Notes: generated from the sequence alone by a model not told the origin. A stretch of DNA of 5,472 nt from an uncultured Eubacteriales bacterium (GCA_902475455.1 CABRZO010000162.1:1-5472); one strand, 5' to 3'; counted from the stretch's first letter, positions 1 through 5,472 are shown. Made by a program: numbers and translations.

Positions 1-19
1 CGAGTTTTGATTTGGGCCT

Positions 20-577
20 TCAGGCCGGAGGCAGAGCCAGCACCCGATCCAGCCAGGGCTCCAGACAGTCGGGCCGGGGGGCCGGGGTAAAGGAGCAGTG
101 ATATTTCTCAGCAAAGTCCTCCGCCCGGCCGAAGGGGGAGCAGCATGCTCCGGCAGGGGCCAGAATGGCGGTGGGGACACTCCAGCCCGTCAGGGGCAGC
201 CCGGGCCCTACGGTGGGGGAGAGCAGCAGGGCCTGGGAGAGCGGGGCGTTTTGCAGGGCCAGCAGCGCCCACTGGGCCCCGGTCCCCTGGGCGAAGAGGG
301 CGGTCTGCCCCTGGTGGATCCCGGCGAAGATCTGCCGCAAATCCTCCACGCACTGTTTGGGCTCGTAGGGACACAGAGCGTGGCTCCGGCTGCCGTGGCC
401 GGGCAGATCGCAGCTCACCACCTGCCAACCCAGGGGGGAAGCCCGCCGGGCCAGCAGCCGGATGGTCCTGTCCCCCTTGCTGCCCCCGAAGCCGTGGACG
501 GCCAGCAGTCGCCGGGGCCGGGGGGAGCCCCAGAAGATGGCGGGGATACCCCCCACTAACACATGGGCTTCCACCAT
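20..577 (-). CDS. Small alpha/beta-hydrolase-fold protein, apparently without a catalytic triad
   Basis: 185 residues, last visible gene of the bceAB transcript; 4 bp separate its ATG from the bceB stop. The fold is recognisable: an N-terminal IPAIFWG strand, the oxyanion-type HGFGG turn (residues 28-32), DLPGHGSR (57-64), a nucleophile-elbow region FAQGTGA (95-101) and a C-terminal TAIL strand (136-139). It resembles Clostridia alpha/beta hydrolases of about 240 residues whose elbow reads like FASSLGA. Against my memory of that family, Ser is replaced by Gly98, the catalytic Asp by Ala144 and the catalytic His by Cys171. The lid segment of about 50 residues that should follow LSP (119-121) is missing. 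The frame is open, the codon use matches its neighbours, and it has a good ribosome binding site, so it is not an obvious pseudogene. It has no signal peptide or membrane helix, so it is probably cytoplasmic. The fold is fairly sure; the function is unknown, and catalysis by the usual mechanism is unlikely. Confidence 0.8.
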   Translation of the reverse strand: MVEAHVLVGGIPAIFWGSPRPRRLLAVHGFGGSKGDRTIRLLARRASPLGWQVVSCDLPGHGSRSHALCPYEPKQCVEDLRQIFAGIHQGQTALFAQGTGAQWALLALQNAPLSQALLLSPTVGPGLPLTGWSVPTAILAPAGACCSPFGRAEDFAEKYHCSFTPAPRPDCLEPWLDRVLALPPA

Positions 578-581
578 AGGC

Positions 582-2582
582 TCAGCGCCTCTCCTGGACG
601 CTGACGGTGCGGAAATACACCCGGGCGGTGATCAAATATACCAGTATATAGACCAGCACAAAGGCTGCGAAGGTAATCAGGGTACACCAGAAGAAGATGG
701 ATACATTGTCCAGCGCCAGGGCTTTCAGCACCCGGGTCAGCAGCGGGAAGGCAAAGCCTAGGTGGACCGCCGCCGCTCCCAGCGGGAGCAGGAACATTGT
801 GAGCACCTGGCTGCGCACCGAGGAGGAGATGAGCTTTCTGCTCATGCCCACCTGGCGCATGATCTGGAACCGGGCGCGGTCATCATAGCCCTCGATGATC
901 TGCTTGTAGTAGATGATGAGCACTGTGGCCATCAGGAACAGCAGGCCCAGCAGGATGCCCAGGAACAGGAAGCCGCCGTAGAGGCCGTAGGCCTCCTGGA
1001 TGTTGTCCTGCCGGACGGAGGCGAACCAGTCCAGAGCATAGGTGTTGCCGTTCAGCGTGAGTTCCTCCACGGCCAGCTGCTGCCGGAAGGCGTTGATGAC
1101 CTCCAGTTTTTCCTGATCAGTGCCCGAGAGAGTGACGGCGAGCTCCCAGTTCAGGGCGTTAGAGTAATTCCTCGATGCGGCCTCACCCTGCTGCAGGTGG
1201 GCCAAGGTGACATTGTCGTCCACCACAACGTAATAGGTGTTGCTGATATAGGCGGCCAGACTGCCGTTCTCGGGGGGCTCTTCAATCCGCTGAGTGACGG
1301 TGTAATCCTCCCCCAGCAGGTTGATCTGGTCCCCTAGATTGCCCTCCTGGACGCAAAGGGCCACCTGATGGTCTCCCAGGGGCTGGAGCTGCTGGCCGGT
1401 CAAAGCTTCCCAGCCCTCCTCCGTTAGGAACTGGACATAGGCCCCGGGCAATTCGGTGGAGAGTTCCGCCGACAGGGCGTTGCCGTCCTGGACCAGGGAC
1501 ATGGTGAGGCTCTCGTAGTCCACCATCTCCTCGATCTCCAGCCCGGCCTCCTGAGTTGCCTGCTCCAGCACAGAGCGGGCATATCCCTTCACGGGCTCGG
1601 CGGCGTTATAGAAATGAGTCTCCAGGTCGTAGGGGTACCGGCGGGCCAGCACGTCGTTGACGCCGCCGTAGAGGCTGACGGTGGTGGACACGGTGACCAG
1701 CACCATGGTGGACAAAATGCAGATATTGGCCAAACCTACGGCGTTCTGCTTCATCCGGTAGAGCATGCCGGAGACGCTGACGAAGTGCCGGGGCTTGTAG
1801 TAGTAGCCCTTGTTGTGCTTCATAATCTTCAGCACCGCGATGCTGCCGGCCAGAAACAGGCAGTAGGTGCCGATGATGACCAGGAGCACCGCCAGGAAGA
1901 ACACCCCCAGGGCGGCCATAACGCTCTCGGTGGTGACGGCCAGATAGTACCCCGTCCCCAGGGTAAGCAGGCCGATGACCACCAGGGGCCATTTGACCCG
2001 GGGCTCCTTTTCTCCCACATTGCCGCCCCGGAGCAGTTCAATGGGCTTGGCCCGGCCCACCTGGACCAGGTTGGAGAGCAACAGCAGTAAAAAGACGCCG
2101 GCAAACAGCACCCCGGTGAGGATGGCCACCCGGGGCAGGAAGGTGTAGGCCATGGACACGTCGAAGCGCAGCAGATTCAGTAGCAGCAGATACATCAGCC
2201 GGTCCAGCAGGGCTCCCAGTCCCAGCCCCAGGCCGATGGAGATGAGGCCGCTGAGGACGGTCTCCCAGGCCAGCACCTTGGCGATGTGGCGCTTTTCCAG
2301 GCCCAGAATGTTGTACAGGCCCAGCTCCTTTTTCCGGCGTTTGATCAGAAAGCTGTTGGTGTAATAGAGAAAAATGACGCTGAACAGGGCCACAATGATG
2401 TCCCCCAGATACATGACGATCCGGGTGGTCTCCCCGCCGGGAAGAGTGGGGCTCTGGCTGGTGGACATCATGATAAAGAAGCAGGCCACCGTCAGAATGG
2501 CGGTGAACAGGAAGGGAAAGTAGAACCGGCGGTTATTTTTGATATTGCCCACCGCCAGGCGCAGGTAGAGATGCCGTGTCAT
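582..2582 (-). CDS. bceB: BceB-like ABC transporter permease (peptide antibiotic sensing and resistance)
   Basis: 666 residues, the usual length for BceB/VraG-type FtsX-family permeases. Ten hydrophobic helices are visible: roughly residues 20-40, 56-79, 103-126, 151-172, 198-216, 221-251, 283-305, 534-559, 592-614 and 629-652. Between helices seven and eight lies a soluble extracellular domain of about 225 residues (306-533), the hallmark of Bce permeases and the part thought to recognise the peptide or its lipid target. Basic cytoplasmic segments after helix two (KRRKKELGLYNILGL, 81-95) and helix eight (EGYDDRARFQIMRQVGMS, 564-581) are the conserved FtsX coupling regions facing the ATPase. 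The start overlaps the bceA stop as ATGA and has only a weak Shine-Dalgarno sequence, so translation is probably coupled to bceA. In this family the permease works with BceA to free the lipid target from the antibiotic and passes a flux signal to BceS. The substrate cannot be assigned from sequence. Confidence 0.95.
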   Translation of the reverse strand: MTRHLYLRLAVGNIKNNRRFYFPFLFTAILTVACFFIMMSTSQSPTLPGGETTRIVMYLGDIIVALFSVIFLYYTNSFLIKRRKKELGLYNILGLEKRHIAKVLAWETVLSGLISIGLGLGLGALLDRLMYLLLLNLLRFDVSMAYTFLPRVAILTGVLFAGVFLLLLLSNLVQVGRAKPIELLRGGNVGEKEPRVKWPLVVIGLLTLGTGYYLAVTTESVMAALGVFFLAVLLVIIGTYCLFLAGSIAVLKIMKHNKGYYYKPRHFVSVSGMLYRMKQNAVGLANICILSTMVLVTVSTTVSLYGGVNDVLARRYPYDLETHFYNAAEPVKGYARSVLEQATQEAGLEIEEMVDYESLTMSLVQDGNALSAELSTELPGAYVQFLTEEGWEALTGQQLQPLGDHQVALCVQEGNLGDQINLLGEDYTVTQRIEEPPENGSLAAYISNTYYVVVDDNVTLAHLQQGEAASRNYSNALNWELAVTLSGTDQEKLEVINAFRQQLAVEELTLNGNTYALDWFASVRQDNIQEAYGLYGGFLFLGILLGLLFLMATVLIIYYKQIIEGYDDRARFQIMRQVGMSRKLISSSVRSQVLTMFLLPLGAAAVHLGFAFPLLTRVLKALALDNVSIFFWCTLITFAAFVLVYILVYLITARVYFRTVSVQERR
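588..595 (-). promoter_or_regulatory. Ribosome binding site of the hydrolase-fold gene
   Basis: AGGAGAGG lies 10 nt upstream of the ATG at 577 and inside the last codons of bceB. It supports that start. It also shows the gene is translated from the bceAB message rather than being an accidental frame. Confidence 0.7.
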
Positions 2583-3343
2583 TCCCGGTCACCGCCCGTC
2601 GCCAGCATGGTCAGCGTGTCGCTGATCTTTTGATAGAGCTCGTCGTCGGTGGCGGCCCCCCGGTAGATCTGATGGAACACGGCGCCGTCCTTGATGAACA
2701 GCACCCGGGAGGCGTGGCTGGCGGCTTTCACCGAGTGGGTGACCATGACGATGGTCTGTCCGTCCCGGTTGACGGCCTCAAACAGCCGCAGCAGCTCCCC
2801 GGCGGCCTTGCTGTCCAGGGCCCCGGTGGGCTCGTCGGCCAACACCAGCTGGGGGTGAGTGATGAGGGCCCGGGCCACGGCAGCTCGCTGCTTCTGGCCC
2901 CCGGAGACCTCGTAGGGGTACTTCTCCAGCAGCCCTTCAATGCCCAGCTTCCGGGCCAGGGGCAGCAGCCGGGCCTCCATCTCCGAGTAGGGCCGGGCCG
3001 CCAGCACCAGGGGCAACAGGATGTTATCCTTCAGGGAGAAGGTGTCCAGCAGATTGAAATCCTGGAACACAAAGCCCAGGTTCTCCCGGCGGAAGGCCGC
3101 CAGCTGGGCCTCCCGGATGTTGGCCAGATTGCGGCCGTTCAGCATCACCTGGCCCCCGGTGGGCTGGTCCAGGGCGGCCAGAATGTTCAAAAGGGTGGTC
3201 TTACCGGAGCCGGACTCGCCCATGATGGCCACGAACTCGCCCTCCTCCACGGTAAAGCTGACGCTTTTCAGAGCCTGGACCTTACTGCCCCCCAGCCGGG
3301 TGGTGTAGATCTTCTGCAGGCTGTTGACTTCCAAGAGTGACAT
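2579..3343 (-). CDS. bceA: BceA-like ABC transporter ATP-binding protein
   Basis: 254 residues, a full-length MacB/BceA-type ATPase. All nucleotide-binding motifs are intact: Walker A GESGSGKTT (42-50), Q-loop Gln94 in FQDFN, signature VSGGQKQR (146-153), Walker B LVLADEP (166-172) with catalytic Glu171, D-loop ALD (175-177) and the switch His203. It lies in the cytoplasm and pairs as a dimer with the BceB permease to drive removal of peptide antibiotics from cell-wall lipid intermediates. The start is set by AGGAGG at 3353-3358, 9 nt upstream of the ATG. The stop overlaps the bceB start by 4 bp. It is the first gene of a transcript separate from bceRS, downstream of a BceR-type inverted repeat, so induction through BceR is expected. 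A long open frame on the opposite strand of this gene is a codon-bias shadow. The ATPase identity is certain; the Bce assignment rests on the neighbours. Confidence 0.96.
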   Translation of the reverse strand: MSLLEVNSLQKIYTTRLGGSKVQALKSVSFTVEEGEFVAIMGESGSGKTTLLNILAALDQPTGGQVMLNGRNLANIREAQLAAFRRENLGFVFQDFNLLDTFSLKDNILLPLVLAARPYSEMEARLLPLARKLGIEGLLEKYPYEVSGGQKQRAAVARALITHPQLVLADEPTGALDSKAAGELLRLFEAVNRDGQTIVMVTHSVKAASHASRVLFIKDGAVFHQIYRGAATDDELYQKISDTLTMLATGGDRE

Positions 3344-3363
3344 ATGGTTTTGCCTCCTATCAC

Positions 3364-3379
3364 GCGAAGTGTCGTTCGC
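3364..3379 (-). other. Small hairpin in the bceA 5' leader
   Basis: GCGAA (3364-3368) and TTCGC (3375-3379) can pair with a 6-nt loop, ending 5 nt before the AGGAGG site of bceA. The stem is only 5 bp, so an effect on translation is possible but weakly supported. Confidence 0.25.
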
Positions 3380-3390
3380 TTACAGGCTCT

Positions 3391-3419
3391 ATGATAACAG
3401 CTTCCCTCCGGGGCTGCCT
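3391..3419 (-). promoter_or_regulatory. Predicted bceAB(-hydrolase) promoter
   Basis: On the minus strand TGTTATCAT (3399-3391) is an extended -10: TGn followed by TATCAT, five of six matches to TATAAT. No good -35 is present at 17-18 bp; the best hexamers near 3414-3420 match TTGACA at only three positions. A poor -35 beside a good extended -10 is typical of a promoter that needs an activator, here presumably BceR. Transcription would start near 3384, giving a leader of about 40 nt. Confidence 0.5.
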
Positions 3420-3428
3420 TAGCTTTGG

Positions 3429-3434
3429 CTTACG
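3429..3434. promoter_or_regulatory. Possible secondary BceR half-site
   Basis: CTTACG on the plus strand repeats the left half of the main operator (CTTACA, 3450-3455) exactly 21 bp closer to the promoter, which is two helical turns. Its partner half is degenerate (GGCCC where TGTAA is expected). It sits just upstream of the expected -35. As I recall, Bacillus subtilis bceA-type promoters also have a main site plus a weaker downstream site. A single six-base half-site is modest evidence. Confidence 0.4.
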
Positions 3435-3446
3435 TTTTGGCCCCCA

Positions 3447-3468
3447 AACCTTACACTTTTGTAAGGTT
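3447..3468. promoter_or_regulatory. BceR-type operator (perfect inverted repeat)
   Basis: A perfect palindrome, AACCTTACA, four spacer bases CTTT, then TGTAAGGTT. The core TTACA-N4-TGTAA fits the TNACA-N4-TGTAA motif that I recall for BceR-like regulators. It lies upstream of bceA, centred about 73 bp before the predicted start of transcription, and immediately downstream of the bceRS terminator. The arrangement is that of an activator site for bceAB. A 9-bp perfect repeat at this location is very unlikely to be chance. Confidence 0.8.
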
Positions 3469-3483
3469 GCCTTCCCGGGGCAC

Positions 3484-3522
3484 AAAATCCCGGCGGCCGG
3501 ATAACAGAGATCCGGCCGCCGG
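3484..3522 (-). terminator. Intrinsic terminator of the bceRS transcript
   Basis: A 13-bp perfect stem (3510-3522 with 3490-3502), almost all G/C, with a 7-nt loop (3503-3509). On the minus strand it is followed by GGATTTTG, a short T tract. The stem begins 35 nt after the bceS stop. The plus strand has no T tract after the hairpin, so the terminator points leftward. It separates bceRS from the bceAB promoter. The four-T tract is short, so some readthrough is possible. Confidence 0.75.
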
Positions 3523-3556
3523 AAGTAAAATACCGGAAGCTGCCGCGGTTGGAAGC

Positions 3557-4546
3557 TCACTCCACCTCCAGAGGGTGCTGCTCCAGATCCAGACAGACCC
3601 GGGTGCCCTGGCCCGGGGCGGAGGTGATCCGGATGCCGTGGCCCAGCTGCTTTAAAATCCTGCGGCACAGGTAGAGGCCGATGCCGCTGGAGCGCTGGTC
3701 CACCCGGCCGTTGCAGCCGGTGAAGCCCCGCTCAAAGACCCGGGGCAGGTCCTCCGGGGCGATACCGATGCCGGTGTCGGCGATGACCAGGGTGGCCTCC
3801 CCCTCCAGGGAGATGGTCACTTTGCCGGACCGGGTGTATTTCAGGGCGTTGCTCAGCACCTGCTCAATGACAAAGCGCAGCCACTTCTCGTCGGTGAGTA
3901 TCTGGACGCACGCCCCCTGGTAATCCAGGGCGATTCTTTTGCGGATAAAGGAGCCGGCGTAATTCCGCACCGCCTGGCGCACGATGGCGTCCAGGTTGCA
4001 GCGCCGCAGCACAAAGTCGGTGGACTCGCTGTCCAGCCGCAGATAGCCCAGCACCATCTGGACATACTGTTCCACCCGCTGTAGCTCCTCTCCCAGGGCC
4101 CGGCTCTGGGGGGAGTCCTCCTCCTGGAGCAGCAGACGCATGGCGGCGATGGGAGTTTTGATCTGATGGGCCCAGATGGTGTAATACTCCATCATGTCCC
4201 GATATTGGCGGCTCAGCTTGCCCTCCTGCTCCCGGCGCTGGGCATCCAGGGCTTGCAGCAGGGCCTGGTAGTCTGCCTCCAGGGCGTTCAGAGGTGGGGG
4301 CAGGTGCTCCAGGGTGACGGTGATCTCGTTTACCAGGGCTTCCAGGCACTGGTGCCGGCGGCGATAGCCCCCCAGATCCACCACCAGAAAGCCCAGGGCC
4401 AGAACGGCGCAGAGCAGCGCGGCGTAGCCCACCGACGCCAGGGGCAGGTGGTACAGCCCGAAGACCAGGGCGCAGATCCCCAGGCACAGGGCCAGAAAGA
4501 GCAGCCCCCAGCGCCTGGAGCGGAGATAGGACAGCAGCAGCTTCAT
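3557..4546 (-). CDS. bceS: BceS-like intramembrane-sensing sensor histidine kinase
   Basis: 329 residues, the usual size for Bce-type kinases. Two N-terminal membrane helices (about 14-34 and 36-56) are joined by almost no extracellular loop, so the protein has no input domain of its own and is expected to read the state of BceAB. A charged linker with coiled-coil character (about 88-118) leads to the phosphoacceptor box WAHQIKTP (125-132) with His127. The ATPase domain follows: N box EQVLSNALKYT (228-238) with Asn233, G1 box DTGIGI (257-262) and G2 box SSGIGLYL (286-293). All key residues are present. The start overlaps the bceR stop as ATGA; AAGGAGG at 4557-4563, within the last codons of bceR, lies 10 nt upstream. 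It is predicted to phosphorylate BceR when the transporter is engaged by its peptide. Confidence 0.94.
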   Translation of the reverse strand: MKLLLSYLRSRRWGLLFLALCLGICALVFGLYHLPLASVGYAALLCAVLALGFLVVDLGGYRRRHQCLEALVNEITVTLEHLPPPLNALEADYQALLQALDAQRREQEGKLSRQYRDMMEYYTIWAHQIKTPIAAMRLLLQEEDSPQSRALGEELQRVEQYVQMVLGYLRLDSESTDFVLRRCNLDAIVRQAVRNYAGSFIRKRIALDYQGACVQILTDEKWLRFVIEQVLSNALKYTRSGKVTISLEGEATLVIADTGIGIAPEDLPRVFERGFTGCNGRVDQRSSGIGLYLCRRILKQLGHGIRITSAPGQGTRVCLDLEQHPLEVE

Positions 4547-5229
4547 GGCTTCTCCGCCTCCTTCACCACATAGCCCATGCCCTTCCGGGTGGTGATGAAG
4601 TCGGTGAGGCCCACCCCCTCCAGCTTTTTCCGCAGCCGGGCGATGTTGACGGTCAGGGTGTTTTCATCCACAAAGCTGTCGGTCTCCCAGAGTCGCTCCA
4701 TCAGCTTTTCCCGGCTCACCACCTGGCCCACCCGCTCCATCAGGGTGTGGAGAATCCGGTACTCGTTCCGGGTCAGCTCCAGGGGTTGGCCCTGAACTTC
4801 CAGAATGCTGTCGGTGGGGCTCAGCCGGGCCCCCCGGCACTCCAGGGCGGGCAGCGGGGCGCCGAAGTCGTAGCTGCGCCGCAGCACCGCCTGGAGCTTG
4901 GCGGTGAGCACGTTCAGGTCAAAGGGTTTGGCGATGAAGTCGTCGCCCCCCATGTTCATGGCCATGACGATATTCATATTGTCCGACATGGAGGAGAGAA
5001 AGACCACCGGCACTTGGGACTCCCGCCGGATCTCCTGGCACCAGTGGTAGCCGTTGAAGAAGGGCAGGGAAATGTCCATCAGCACCAGATGGGGCCCGAA
5101 GCGCCGAAACTCCTCCATCACATGCTGAAAATCCTCGGCACAGGCGGCCTCCAGCCCCCAGGACTGGATATGGCGCACAATCTGGCCGGCGATGACCGGG
5201 TCATCCTCCACAATAAAAATACGATACAT
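4543..5229 (-). CDS. bceR: BceR-like OmpR-family response regulator
   Basis: 228 residues, full length. The receiver domain (1-115) has the acidic pocket Glu8-Asp9-Asp10, phosphoacceptor Asp52 in MDISLPFFNG, switch residue Ser79 and Lys101 in AKPF. A winged-helix DNA-binding domain of the OmpR/PhoB type covers about 128-223 (LTRNEYRIL, 152-160; VDENTLTVNIARLRKKL, 187-203; TTRKGMGYVV, 213-222). The start is supported by GGGAGG at 5236-5241, 6 nt upstream. It is the first gene of the bceRS transcript, transcribed from a promoter near 5316-5344. No copy of the TTACA-N4-TGTAA palindrome was found upstream of it, so self-regulation through that motif is not indicated. Its likely target is the inverted repeat in front of bceA. 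Confidence 0.95.
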   Translation of the reverse strand: MYRIFIVEDDPVIAGQIVRHIQSWGLEAACAEDFQHVMEEFRRFGPHLVLMDISLPFFNGYHWCQEIRRESQVPVVFLSSMSDNMNIVMAMNMGGDDFIAKPFDLNVLTAKLQAVLRRSYDFGAPLPALECRGARLSPTDSILEVQGQPLELTRNEYRILHTLMERVGQVVSREKLMERLWETDSFVDENTLTVNIARLRKKLEGVGLTDFITTRKGMGYVVKEAEKP

Positions 5230-5249
5230 CGGGAACCTCCCTCAGGCAA

Positions 5250-5309
5250 TTGGGGCCTTGGGCCCCAAATAACAAAACGCAGCCGGGGGCCAAGCGTCTT
5301 CACCCCGGC
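5250..5309 (-). other. Structured bceR leader with two hairpins and a possible alternative pairing
   Basis: In the RNA upstream of bceR, GCCGGGG (5303-5309) pairs with CCCCGGC (5282-5288) across a 14-nt loop. It is followed by a T-rich stretch (5281-5267, containing TTTTGTTATTT). Next come TTGGGGCC (5261-5268) and GGCCCCAA (5250-5257), an 8-bp stem with a 3-nt loop ending 8 nt before the GGGAGG site. The CTTGGCCCC segment of the first hairpin (5286-5294) can instead pair with GGGGCCCAAG (5257-5266) of the second with one bulged base, so the structures could exclude each other. Attenuation or translation control is an inference only. Confidence 0.4.
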
Positions 5310-5315
5310 GACTCC

Positions 5316-5344
5316 ATTATAAGAGGGTTATGCTGTTTTGGCTA
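5316..5344 (-). promoter_or_regulatory. Predicted bceRS promoter
   Basis: On the minus strand a perfect TATAAT (5321-5316) follows TAGCCA (5344-5339, four of six matches to TTGACA) with a 17-bp spacer. This is a good housekeeping-sigma promoter, consistent with steady basal expression of the sensor pair. Transcription would start near 5309, giving a leader of about 80 nt. Confidence 0.65.
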
Positions 5345-5367
5345 TATGCAATCTGACTTTTTTGATA

Positions 5368-5397
5368 TTGGTAGAAAAATGCCCGGGATGATATGCT
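5368..5397 (+). promoter_or_regulatory. Possible promoter of the divergent gene
   Basis: TTGGTA (5368-5373) and TATGCT (5392-5397) are separated by 18 bp. TGA directly before TATGCT gives an extended -10 (TGATATGCT). Each hexamer matches only four of six consensus positions. An alternative -35, TTGATA at 5362-5367, is too far from this -10. Confidence 0.35.
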
Positions 5398-5430
5398 ATT
5401 CTCAGTAGTTTGTGGGAAAAACATGCGAAA

Positions 5431-5438
5431 AAAGGAGG
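5431..5438 (+). promoter_or_regulatory. Ribosome binding site of the divergent gene
   Basis: AAAGGAGG lies 7 nt upstream of the ATG at 5446. This near-ideal site is the main evidence that a real gene begins here and selects this ATG over the one at 5423. Confidence 0.75.
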
Positions 5439-5445
5439 AAGGATC

Positions 5446-5472
5446 ATGGGCCACGGGGACAAACTCACCTGC
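5446..5472 (+). CDS. Start of an unidentified gene, cut by the window edge
   Basis: Only nine codons are visible, MGHGDKLTC. The start is supported by a strong ribosome binding site and a plausible divergent promoter. The product cannot be recognised from so little. It is transcribed away from bceR, sharing an intergenic region of 216 bp with it. It may or may not be functionally linked to the Bce module. Confidence 0.65.

Noticed and set aside
15..26. GGCC-TTCA-GGCC hairpin at the end of the hydrolase gene as a terminator
   Set aside because: The stem is only 4 bp, it lies partly inside the coding region, and no T tract follows on the minus strand. The true end of the transcript is probably outside the window.
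98..559. Long plus-strand frames opposite the hydrolase-fold gene
   Set aside because: Low-complexity Gly/Gln/Pro-rich translations. The minus-strand frame has a recognisable fold and a ribosome binding site, so these are shadows.
2576..3340. 254-codon open frame on the plus strand opposite bceA
   Set aside because: It mirrors bceA codon for codon. Its composition (many Gln, Gly and His residues) is what GC-rich third positions of bceA give on the opposite strand. It has no recognisable domain.
5250..5268. 8-bp hairpin before bceR as a terminator of either strand
   Set aside because: Neither strand has a T tract directly after the stem. It is better described as leader structure.
5423..5472. 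Alternative upstream ATG for the divergent gene at 5423
   Set aside because: It is in another frame, has no ribosome binding site, and overlaps the strong AAAGGAGG that serves the ATG at 5446.
1..5472. Mobile elements, CRISPR arrays, tRNA or rRNA genes
   Set aside because: No transposase, integrase, terminal repeats, regularly spaced repeats or RNA gene signatures were seen on either strand.

Overview
The window carries a complete Bce-type antimicrobial-peptide sensing and resistance module on the minus strand, plus the first codons of an unidentified divergent gene on the plus strand at the right edge. The DNA is GC-rich (clearly above 55% by eye, with G/C-rich third codon positions), uses strong AGGAGG-type ribosome binding sites, and encodes proteins typical of Firmicutes. 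Together these suggest a high-GC gut Clostridia lineage of the Oscillospiraceae/Flavonifractor kind. This placement is an inference from composition and gene content, not from a search.

Layout, read along the minus strand from right to left. (1) A promoter with a perfect TATAAT box (around 5316-5344) and a structured leader of about 80 nt precede bceR (5229-4543, OmpR-family response regulator). bceR overlaps bceS (4546-3557, two-helix intramembrane-sensing histidine kinase) by an ATGA junction. (2) A 13-bp GC-rich hairpin with a short T tract (3490-3522) ends the bceRS transcript. (3) A 213-bp intergenic region follows. It holds a perfect 9-bp inverted repeat, AACCTTACA-N4-TGTAAGGTT (3447-3468), which matches the remembered BceR-type operator TNACA-N4-TGTAA. 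A degenerate half-site lies exactly 21 bp downstream of it, then an extended -10 promoter. (4) bceA (3343-2579, ATPase) and bceB (2582-582, ten-helix permease with a large extracellular domain) overlap by ATGA. They are followed 4 bp later by a small alpha/beta-hydrolase-fold gene (577-20).

How the genes work together, from knowledge of the family: the BceAB transporter both detects the peptide antibiotic and removes it from its lipid target. It signals its activity to BceS, which phosphorylates BceR, and BceR activates the bceAB promoter. The layout fits this: bceRS has its own operator-free promoter, while bceAB and the hydrolase sit behind a terminator and a BceR-type operator. The substrate (bacitracin, a lantibiotic or another peptide) cannot be read from the sequence.

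The least ordinary parts are the last gene of the operon, the stacked half-sites upstream of bceA, and the bceR leader. The last gene is intact but appears to have lost the serine, acid and histidine of the hydrolase triad together with the lid region. The bceR leader has two hairpins that could rearrange into an alternative pairing. No RNA genes, mobile elements or CRISPR arrays were seen.
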